Origin: Bostrychus sinensis
Taxonomy: Eukaryota; Chordata; Actinopteri; Gobiiformes; Eleotridae
Assembly (NCBI GenBank): GCA_020698575.1
Contig: CM036257.1
Span: 16,135,520 to 16,199,519, forward strand
DNA: 64,000 nucleotides
Direction: 5' to 3'
The translations under genes and the position numbers were made by a program. Under the pieces are notes generated by a model, which was not told where the DNA came from, ran no database searches, and was given only the letters and a program-made list of their open reading frames with translations. Position 1 is the stretch's first letter. Each line of letters starts with the position of its first letter. Of the stretch, positions 43,901-51,794 are shown one piece after another.

Positions 43901-46345
43901 AAAATCACCAAGAGCATTGTATATTAAAGTGATATTTAATTATTCACAGATTTTTATTAACTCACTCTACTCTTTGTCCCAGGTCCTCTCCATTTGTCCC
44001 AAAGATATGCGAGCAGACATCTGTGTGCACCTGAACAGACAGGTGTTCAATGACCACCCAGCGTTTCGATTGGCCAGTGATGGCTGCCTGCGCTCTTTAG
44101 CTGTGGAGTTTCAGACCACTCACTGTGCACCAGGAGACCTCATCTTCCACATCGGCGAGAGTGTGGACACACTGTGCTTTGTGGTCTCAGGGTCACTTGA
44201 GGTCATCCAGGACGATGAGGTCATTGCAATACTTGGTAAACCAATTTTCTTTTATCCATATTTGAAACTATACTGTGAAAGTAGTGTTTGTTATAGCAGG
44301 CAAATCATTTTACTGTCTTTATGCAGGTAAAGGTGACGTCTTTGGAGACGTGTTTTGGAAAGAGACCACCTTGGCCCGCGCCTGTGCAAATGTCCGAGCT
44401 CTGACGTATTGTGACCTGCACGTAATCAGGAGGGAAGCTCTGCTCAGGGTCCTGGAGTTTTACACTGCATTTGCCAACTCCTTCTCTCGCCACCTCATCC
44501 TCACCTGTAACCTACGCAAACGGGTAAGAAACACTGAAATACATACAATAATGCACTGAAATATAAGCTACACATTCTACAAGAGGATCTGGTTATTGCA
44601 GTGGGACCTTCAGTATATGGCAGAGTAGTATCAGTAAATTATCTTCTTGTGGGATCACAAGTGCATGAATTGTTAATGAACATTATACTAAGAACAGTAC
44701 ATCAGAAGTGATTTGTGAACTTTCTCATCATATGAACTATAATCAGAGTAGAAGCTTTTTCTAAATATGTATAATATGCCATGTAAATTTATATAACAGC
44801 ATACATGAAGGGAACTCATATGGCCCAACATAAGTACATTTGAGTCTCAAATTATCTCAAGGCAAATTTTAACTACTTCTGCAAAATGTATGTTTTGTGT
44901 GGCTGAGAAACTTTTCATGGCTCCATACTTTGCACCTCTCCTTTGTTCACATAGTGAGCTTTGCCCCCTTTACTTATCAGCTTCAGCTAACACTTAACAC
45001 ATAACTATGTTGGTATTGTCTTTCCACAGTTGAAATAGATTTTGCTATTTTATTCCACATAATCTACAAGTAAACAAAAAGCACAACATATAGTGAAAAC
45101 TAGTGAAAAAAGTAGTATAAGAAATTATATAGACAAATATACATAATGTTACTTATAAATATAATTATAACTTACTTTTTTCCTTTTTTTGTCTTGGAGA
45201 TTGGAGAATAATCTAAAAGCTTTCTGGGCTCAGATGCATTATTGCCCCATTAACAATTTCCCCTGTGCATTGCTGCTCTAAAGCCTTTAATATTTGAACA
45301 TACAGTTGGGCTGTAGACATTTAATGCTGCATTATAGATGTATCCTCTGATGCGGTACAGTGCATTGTGGAATAAGCAGACATTTCTTCTGGTATCATGG
45401 CAGGTCATCTTCAGAAAGATTGCAGATGTGAAGCGGGAAGAGGAGCGGCAGAGGAATGAGGTGGCACTCTCTATCCCTGAAGACCACCCAGTGCGTAAGT
45501 TGTTTCAGAGGTTCAGGCAGCAGAGGGACAGCCAGACGCCGGACGGACAGACATTCACTGAACCTTACTGTGAGCAGAACTGTATCCAAGTTGAACCACA
45601 ATACCATCCCAGTGCTGAGACCAACTGTTCCACTAACCAGGGTTCACCAGCATCTGTCGATAGTGAAGCACAAAATCAGACACAGGATGAGGGCACAGCA
45701 AAGCCCTGCGTGGAGATCTCTGGGACCCAGAGCCCTGTCCTGGGACGAGAGGGGGCTGTGTCACTGCGAGGGGGGGCTCGAGGCTGGGCAAAGTTTAAGA
45801 GTGCTACTTCAGCACCTCCTCTAGCAGAGAAACGGCCAAACCCCAGGTCTGATCAGATCGCACCCACCAACAAGAACCAGGACTCAGAGGTGAGTGTGGA
45901 CATGGGGGCTGTGGAGGGGGGTCCCAGTGCTGGAAATGAAACCAGTGCTCTCCACAAAACGGACTCCTGTGACAGTGGCATCACAAAGAGTGACCTGCGC
46001 ATCGACCGAGCGGGGGATTCAAGGAGCTCCTTTGAACGAAGCCCGATTGAAAGGAGTCCAATGGAGGCGGCTTTAAAACACTCTTTCATTCAGCCCATGT
46101 CTGAGCACATCCAGCTGCAGACCACACTACAGGAGGCCAAGACAGAACTGAAAGGGGACATCAAGAGGCTGAGCGGCCGCATGTATGTCCTGGAGTCTCA
46201 GGTGGGTGAGATCCTCAGGCTGCTGACAGGTAAAAGACGACTATCACTTCCACATACATCATCTCCGAGACCAAGAACAAAGACTCAAGACTCAGCGACT
46301 ACATCCAGGCCCGGAACCCCCAAAAATGACAATGGGCCTTTCTGA
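34990..46345 (+). CDS. kcnh5: voltage-gated potassium channel KCNH5 (EAG2, Kv10.2)
   Basis: Neuronal plasma-membrane delayed-rectifier K+ channel subunit. Exons: 34990-35062, 36058-36181, 36763-36869, 36949-37077, 37681-37796, 37889-38281, 39136-39565, 43206-43405, 43983-44235, 44327-44523, 45404-46345; consistent phases, 987 aa (human 988). Order: N-terminal cap and PAS domain (GKRGLVAPQNTFLENIV onward, about 1-140), S1-S3 in exon 6, S4 with spaced arginines (RLLRLGRVARK, about 327-337), filter TIGFG (about 433-437), S6/C-linker in exon 8, cyclic-nucleotide-binding-homology domain in exons 9-10, and a C-terminal coiled coil (about 912-949). The DSCDSGITKSDLR block and overall residues match KCNH5 more than KCNH1. 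Poly(A) hexamer AATAAA at 48572-48577 is a candidate; if used, the 3' UTR holds a Tc1 element. Confidence 0.95.
38404..38496 (+). CDS. kcnh5: candidate in-frame cassette exon of kcnh5 (S3-S4 linker)
   Basis: Between kcnh5 exons 6 and 7 there is a 93-nt open segment with a good acceptor (gcttttgtcgtag) and donor (gtaaga). Both flanking junctions are phase 0, so including it adds 31 residues with no frameshift. The insert would begin DLILSGSSSG and sits in the extracellular S3-S4 linker, after NAFEHVDD and before GLSSLF. It contains an N-glycosylation sequon (NTT). Human KCNH1 has an optional 27-residue insert at the equivalent point. Whether this exon is used is not known from the sequence. 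Confidence 0.55.
38575..38832. mobile_element. possible AT-rich MITE in kcnh5 intron
   Basis: Repeated 'taataaagcattaataaa' and 'gtttaa...cttaatgatgtttaatag' type units end at a right edge resembling ccaaagtgttacc, known from small teleost elements. The left edge is unclear. No reading frame. Confidence 0.3.
39596..39905 (+). repeat. dispersed teleost repeat, family B copy 1
   Basis: Landmarks in order: gtaggggtcacagctg, ctggaacctatcc, attcactcactagggg, acatgcagattccac, gaggatctaaaccac and actaaccactctgccacc. A second copy is at 62,117-62,405. This ends like common vertebrate SINE-like elements of fish. The remainder of this 3.6-kb kcnh5 intron (39,906-43,205) is AT-rich with one inverted family A fragment at about 40,815-40,915. 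Confidence 0.7.
40815..40915 (-). repeat. dispersed teleost repeat, family A copy 7 (inverted)
   Basis: Inverted fragment in a kcnh5 intron: gcgtaaaacctaagtcatat, gcagatgatctgtgg, cgaccccagaagggaaaac. It corresponds to the 5' half of the family A consensus. Confidence 0.55.
43440..43772 (+). mobile_element. internally deleted Tc1/mariner remnant
   Basis: Inside the intron after kcnh5 exon 8. The left end reads aaaattattcataccctga; the right end has the inverted agggtatgaataa. The interior retains the transposase C-terminal signature (SLSPDLNHL..NVWRKLKTRV), which corresponds to the catalytic 'SPDLNPIEN' region. The copy is short and out of frame elsewhere, so it is inactive. Confidence 0.75.
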
Positions 46346-46667
46346 TAGCTGCAGTAACAATGCAGTCAAACTGAAAATGCACTGGTTGCATGTTACACTG
46401 AACGCTGCATGTTGTAGTGCCCTTTGTGTTACCTACAAGTATAAAATCCAAGGGAATGTTTTCTTCTTCATATCATTAAGAAGTTAAGGAAAACAATTTT
46501 TGTTAGTTTTGTTACACCATATTAAATAACTAGTATTTAGAATCCACAAATATCATTGGGATAGACATAGGCCCATTAAAAAGATAATACAGAGATTAGA
46601 TCTTCAGCCAATGCGATCATTAAAAACTGGCAAGATCTGAATGGTATAACATTTATATGCAACCATA
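46346..46667 (+). other. kcnh5: proximal kcnh5 3' UTR
   Basis: AT-rich sequence after the TGA at 46343-46345. No further gene is visible before the Tc1-like element. It is assigned to the kcnh5 3' UTR because no convincing poly(A) hexamer closes the transcript before about 48.57 kb. Confidence 0.45.
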
Positions 46668-47920
46668 TACAGTTACTGTAGGTCCATAATTATTTGGACA
46701 CTGACACAAGTTTTGTTATTTTAGTCTTTTTACCACATACCATATTTATCATATTTTACCATACACAAAATTATAGTTTTATAGAGTTATATACTTTATA
46801 TGTAAAAACAGCTGATATATATAATTTTATAAATTAAAAGACTAATGAATGAACGTAATGTACTTCAAATCTTTAGGGCCCATTCTTAAAACACTGGGGC
46901 CCCTCATTACCAAGTTACGCCACTCATCTCAATGGATCTTTTATCTGGTTAAATAAAGGCTAATAAGTAAATAAAAGAGAAAGGATTTGGGAATTACAGC
47001 TCTTTAATGTGTAGCCACCTCTTTTTAACGGGCTCATAAGTAATTGAACAGTTGTTTCAAAAGCTATTTCTTGAGTTGCATGGGCTTTCCATCACTAATC
47101 CATCATAAACTGAGCAGGTAAAAGGACTGGACCTGATTCAAGGTGTAACATTTGCATGTGAAAGCTGTTTCTGTGAAATCACAACATACAGTATCTCAAT
47201 GGAAATGAACCAGACCATCCTTAGGCTGAATCAAAAAATTATGAAAAACCCCTTCACAACATCCACCTTAGAGTAGAACCCTCCATGAAGTAGGTCTAGC
47301 AGTGTCTAGGTCCACTATAACCAGAAGACTTCATGAGACAAAATACAGAGGGTTTACCACAAGGCGCAGACCATTCATCAGCCTCAACAACAGAAAGGCC
47401 ACATTAGACTTGGCCAAAAACACCAGCCCAGGTCTGGAACAGCATTCTTTGGACAGATGAGAGTCAGACCAACCTAGACCAGAATGATGGGCAGAGAAAA
47501 GTATGGAGCAGGCTTGGAACGGCTCATGATCCAAAGCACAGCACATCCTCTGTAAAACATGGTGGGGCAGTGTGAGGCATAAGCTGCAGAACTTCCAATG
47601 GCACTGGGTCACTGGTGTTTACTGATGATGAGACAGGACACAGAAGCAGCCGAATGAATTCTGACTAATTTCTGCTCAAATGTAAACAAAAGCCACAAAG
47701 TTGATGGACAGTGCTTTACTGTACAGATGGACAATGACCCAAAACATTCTGCAAAAGCAACCCAGGAGTTTACAGTGTGTTTTGAAATATTTAGCTTATA
47801 TTTTGAAATAATATAATTTAATATGATGTATATAACGGTATATTGAATATGTTTTGATAAAAAAAGACTAAAATAACAAAACTTGTGTCAGTGTCCTTAT
47901 ACTTATGGACCTAACTGTAT
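46668..47920. mobile_element. Tc1-like DNA transposon with terminal inverted repeats, defective
   Basis: About 1.25 kb. The two ends match as inverted repeats for over 50 bp: ...ggtccataat..ggacactgacacaagttttgttattttagtc on the left and the reverse of it at the right (47,865-47,919). A TA lies at each edge, as expected of Tc1/mariner. The interior on the plus strand still resembles transposase (for example catggtggggcagtgtgagg and acaatgacccaaaacattc), but stops and frame shifts break it, so it encodes no working enzyme. It lies downstream of kcnh5 and probably in its 3' UTR. Confidence 0.85.
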
Positions 47921-49181
47921 GAGGCACTTTTTCTGCATGGTTGGTATCTGTTTTGAACAGACTGCAAGGGACTTTAAACCTTATTTTATTAACTTGTGTA
48001 TTTAATGCTAAAACTCTCAGAGGAATGGCGCTGGTGGGACTGTGCAGGTAATGAATATGTGCCTTATCAAAGCAGAAGCTGGAGATGCTGTATATTTTGG
48101 ACAACACAATGTTCACTTTTCAGTAGATATTTTATGACCATGTAAACCTATAGTTTACTAATTTATTCAGAATCTTATTTTGTGTGTCTGTAATTTATTA
48201 ATGTTGGCATGTATAATTAGCAAACTTTGCTGTCTCATGACAAAAACCCTAAATATAAATTAACTGAAATATTTGTTTCCATACTATGTTAATAGTAGTC
48301 CCATTGTCTCAGGAAAAGTTGCACTTTTAGGTGTTTAACTGTGTTTACAAATTACTGTATGGTTTAAGTTTAAAGTTTTGTAGTAGGATGGGTTTTCTCT
48401 CTTGACATTACTATGCAAATGTATCCTAGTATGCACTTGCTTATGCATATGTTGTATTTGTTTACAGTTTAAATTCACAAGGACATCTAGTGCTTAACCT
48501 GTGTGAAAAAGGACTAAAGGCTTTGGTAAATTTTTAAAAAGAGAGCGCATCCAGACACTTTTGAAATGTTAAATAAAACATCAAACTGAAATCTGCTCAC
48601 ATTGTTGTGCCATTATATCATTATTACATGCATACCTAGTAAAACAGCAGTGTTGATGGCAAAATAGGCATCCTTTCAAATATTAACTGTTAAAATAAAA
48701 ACAGTTGGAAATAGACTTTTATTTAAGCTGTATCTGTATGCATGTATGTACTATAAGCAGTCTGCACATTCCATATAACACCAACAACACCTTGGACATC
48801 CAGACCAACAGGAGGCGCAATTAATAGTAGTCTACCCTGCTGCAGACGTTCTTACTCCTCCGGGTACAACGCTGAAACAGGTAAAGTTTTGCACGATTTA
48901 TTAATACATAGCTTTACTGAATAGTGTTTTTTCCTCAGTATTGTCTTCGGGCAAACTAGTGCTTGATTTACTGCCTACAACACAACTCAGCTCTGCAGCT
49001 GTGACAGAAACAAACTTCTAACATGCTAACTTAAAATGTTTTTTGTAGGTCTTGGTTTTGACAGCGATGTAAAAGTTTCGCGTATTTTATATGAATAAAA
49101 TTATAATAATAATAATTTTAGAAATCATGTATTGTAACCTAGGCCTAACTTTTTTTGTTCAACTGTGTGCACGCGGCATTC
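47921..49181. other. kcnh5 distal 3' region and spacer before the Staufen-like gene
   Basis: AATAAA at 48572-48577 followed by GT-rich sequence is a candidate end for kcnh5. At 48,835-48,880 a short non-AT-rich segment ends in gctgaaacag with a good splice donor (gtaaag) at 48,881, so it may be a 5' noncoding exon for one of the two genes that follow. Otherwise AT-rich, nothing recognised. Confidence 0.45.
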
Positions 49182-49411
49182 GTTGCTATGGGAACGAAGC
49201 AAAGACCTAAAGGTTCTGTCCCTTGTGACGTCACATAGCGAGTTTCTGTGCCATGTAGGCCTTGTGTCTATCTGCTCTGCTCAGACCTTCATTTGTGTTT
49301 ATCCTTCCTCCAGTGAAGACAGCGCATAACTAGCTCCTTAAGAGACGCTCTATACAGCTATATTTATTTACAGCCGATACGAAGATCTCAGCAGACCTAC
49401 ACGATAATAAC
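49182..49411 (+). promoter_or_regulatory. promoter with RFX X-box and CRE, 5' UTR of Staufen-like gene
   Basis: An X-box-like RFX site, GTTGCTATGGGAAC (49182-49195), is followed 30 bp later by a perfect cAMP-response element, TGACGTCA (49226-49233). The ATG is at 49412 in a good context (ataacATGG). A possible splice acceptor (tatttatttacag) ends at 49373, so the 5' UTR may be spliced. CRE plus X-box is a combination often found at testis or ciliary promoters; that expression is only inferred. Confidence 0.5.
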
Positions 49412-51157
49412 ATGGCAACTGCTGCAGAAAAACGTCCTGTGTCTGATGCCACAGCTGAGACTCAGCAGGGTAATGAAGACTACAAGACAGCTCTGACACT
49501 TTTGCACGATCTGGCAATAATGCATGATCTTCATGTGCAATTCAGAGAAGTGGGAGAAGAAGGCCCACCCCATGATAAGATCTTTCACATAGACTTGCAT
49601 GTGGGCAACTTTGTTGGCAGTGGCAGTGGGCCAACAAAAAGAAATGCTAAACATCAAGCTGCCAAGGAAGTCGTTGATGAATTGAAGAAGCTTCCAGTTC
49701 CAGAGGGGGTCATTCCCTATTGGTGCAAACCCCGCACTGCTCTGGTGGACCCCACGGAGCGTCCAGAAATGTTCGTGAACAAAGATCCGATCAGCATCCT
49801 GGTAGAGGTACTTCATGCGAGGAAGCAGAAGGCAGCTGAATATGAGTTGCTGTGGGAGAGATTTGCAGAAACCGGTAGGATATACTGTGTCCAGGTAAGA
49901 GTAGGCCACTTGGAAGCCCACGCTGTGGCCCCCATGAAGAAGGAAGCCAAGTCCATGGCCGCAGACCAAATGCTGCACAAGATGGGATTTGGTGGTTATG
50001 AGCAACTTGAACATCGGAAACCCTCCCAGCAGGCATCAACTATTACAGCTCACCCAAGTGGCTCTCGGCCCTCTCAACCCTCAAGACCATCCCAGGCTCT
50101 CAAACCAGCAAAACAGGCTCCTTCTAATGTCCATAGTCCTTCCAGTACAGCAAATTCCAAAACTCCAGGTTTATTAAAGATCCCAAAGGAATCACTGGCC
50201 ACAAATGTGGTTCCTACTCCACCAAAACCTGCCGGGCCAGTTAAGGCCCAGGGTCCAACAAAAATTCTGAATTCGGCACAGCCTTTGAAGCCTGCCATGA
50301 TTCAGGGTCTCGAGACCCTCAGCCTGCCAAGGATTTCAACAGAAGCTCAGGCTCCCAGTCTAACAAAATCTGTGAGTGAGAAAAATCTTAGTCCGGACAG
50401 CAGTGTATCACAAACGACAGAATATCCAGCCAAGGCTCAGAGTGCAGTGGCTGCCAGCCCAATGCAGCCTTTAAATTTACCAAAAGCCTGCAGTCCGATA
50501 AAGTCTGTTATTTCAGACCAGCTGAATCTACCTAAAGTGCAGAGTACAACAGAGACCCTCAGTGGACCACAGCCTACAAATGCACTAAAAGGGGTCGCTG
50601 TCAGTCCTGCACAACCTGCAGACCACCCTGCTCCAGCAGAGACCATCAGTCTAACAGAGGCCTCTGTTCAGCCTCAAACTTGCAGTTCCCCAGAGATCAG
50701 TGTGGGACTCGAGTTCACAGACAAAAGTCTTTCCTCTGAAGCGACTCACTGCATAGTGGCAGCAATGGTCAGGAAGCTGTTGCAAAAAGTCAAAGTGTTC
50801 CCTGACACTGACGATCAAATGAGCCTTGTTGTAAGACTGAAAGAGGTCGAGAACCAAGTCCTGGTCCCAGAGGACAGAAACATCAAAGCCAGAGACCTAA
50901 AAACAATTGGCAAAGCAGCTGCCAAAAGCCTGCTACAAGAGTTTGGCTCTCCTTCTAGGCTCTTCTCTGAAAGTGACAAAGATTTTATCAAGGCCACTGT
51001 GAAACATGTGAAAATCCACCTCAACACCTTCATGAACCATTCACCAAAGTCCGGACTGGCCCGCTTCTTTTCAGGAATGTTCAAAATCTTTAGACGACGA
51101 AACGGAATCCACCCTGGCCCTCTCAGCACCTATCTGTCATCTGGGCCCAACGTGTAA
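49412..51157 (+). CDS. Staufen-like double-stranded RNA-binding protein, intronless
   Basis: A single open frame of 581 aa, not a named gene I recognise. Two dsRNA-binding domains lie at about 23-92 and 124-193. They match Staufen dsRBD3 and dsRBD4 in sequence and spacing (GPPHDKIFHIDLHVGNFVGS; ELKKLP linker; DPISIL..; AEYELLWER). The RNA-contact motifs are kept in modified form (TKRNAKHQAA, MKKEAKSMAA). Then comes a Pro/Ser/Thr/Gln-rich linker (about 200-430) with two related 17-residue units starting LNLPK, and a mostly helical C-terminal part (about 430-560) that is unlike the Staufen dsRBD5, ending in a basic patch (FKIFRRRNG). Lack of introns suggests an old retrocopy now functional, since the frame is intact. 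It could act in germ-line or neuronal mRNA transport or decay; the function is inferred. A hairpin sits in its 3' UTR. Confidence 0.85.
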   Translation: MATAAEKRPVSDATAETQQGNEDYKTALTLLHDLAIMHDLHVQFREVGEEGPPHDKIFHIDLHVGNFVGSGSGPTKRNAKHQAAKEVVDELKKLPVPEGVIPYWCKPRTALVDPTERPEMFVNKDPISILVEVLHARKQKAAEYELLWERFAETGRIYCVQVRVGHLEAHAVAPMKKEAKSMAADQMLHKMGFGGYEQLEHRKPSQQASTITAHPSGSRPSQPSRPSQALKPAKQAPSNVHSPSSTANSKTPGLLKIPKESLATNVVPTPPKPAGPVKAQGPTKILNSAQPLKPAMIQGLETLSLPRISTEAQAPSLTKSVSEKNLSPDSSVSQTTEYPAKAQSAVAASPMQPLNLPKACSPIKSVISDQLNLPKVQSTTETLSGPQPTNALKGVAVSPAQPADHPAPAETISLTEASVQPQTCSSPEISVGLEFTDKSLSSEATHCIVAAMVRKLLQKVKVFPDTDDQMSLVVRLKEVENQVLVPEDRNIKARDLKTIGKAAAKSLLQEFGSPSRLFSESDKDFIKATVKHVKIHLNTFMNHSPKSGLARFFSGMFKIFRRRNGIHPGPLSTYLSSGPNV

Positions 51158-51503
51158 GCTGTTACTTCCTGTACCGACGCAACGCTTTACAATGTGTTTG
51201 AAGCATCGCAACAAAAGTTAAAAAAGCAGTCATCTGGATTGGATTTTTCAAGTTGAAGACGTTTCACCTCTTATCCAAGAGGCTTTCTCAATTCTGAAAT
51301 GAACTGGTAAGAGAGCTGGTTTATACAAACCAGTTACCAGTTACCAGTTAATTTCAGAATTGAGAAAGCCTCTTGGATAAGAGGTGAAACGTCTTCAACT
51401 TGAAAAATCCAATCCAGATGACTGCTTTTTTAACTTTTGTTGCGATGCATTTACCCTGGACGAGTGAGAGTCTTCACAGACAATGTGTTTGAAGAACAAT
51501 AAA
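51158..51503 (+). other. 3' UTR of Staufen-like gene with inserted hairpin
   Basis: The stop codon is at 51155-51157 and the poly(A) hexamer AATAAA at 51498-51503. The insertion described separately occupies most of the interval. Without it the 3' UTR would be only about 60 nt to the signal, so the insertion accounts for most of its length. Confidence 0.7.
51189..51494. repeat. inverted-repeat insertion with 15-bp target-site duplication
   Basis: Left arm 51203-51300 and right arm 51351-51448 are exact reverse complements over 98 nt. The 50-nt loop is partly complementary too (ctggttt / aaaccag). The whole is bounded by identical 15-mers acaatgtgtttgaag at 51189-51203 and 51480-51494. The right copy continues 31 nt past its arm. 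The core ggataagaggtgaaacgtc resembles a segment of abundant teleost dispersed repeats; the family is not certain. The 15-bp duplication is typical of LINE-driven insertion. Confidence 0.9.
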
Positions 51504-51794
51504 AAAAAACCAAAAAAAAAACCCATGAAGTATTGTTTTTTTGTTGTTGCATTTATTATAAATATGTGATTTGCACAGGCAGTTTTATAACCCATATAGT
51601 TTGGACACATGCATGGTTAGGTTCAGCCAAGAGCCTGCTAGGGTCATATAGAGAGATGTTTATTGCTGTTGTATACTTTTTTACCTGAAACTTGAAATAT
51701 AATACTAAGCGATGACAGCAGTACTACGTTGTTATGTTGTACATACTTTGTTATGCTTGTTTGTTATGTTTGTTCTTTTTTTATCAGCTGAAAC
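51504..51794. other. spacer or intron upstream of l3hypdh
   Basis: AT-rich sequence ending in a pyrimidine tract and an acceptor-like ttttttatcag at 51787, seven bases before the l3hypdh ATG. So l3hypdh likely has a noncoding 5' exon further upstream. No gene in this stretch. Confidence 0.5.

Noticed and set aside
49397..50014. 205-aa open frame antisense to the Staufen-like gene
   Set aside because: It mirrors the dsRBD coding sequence and has no recognisable domain or promoter.
51351..51448. Possible hammerhead ribozyme in the hairpin arm (GAAAC followed by GTC)
   Set aside because: The required CTGANGA core is absent (the sequence reads ttggataaga), so the fold is not supported.
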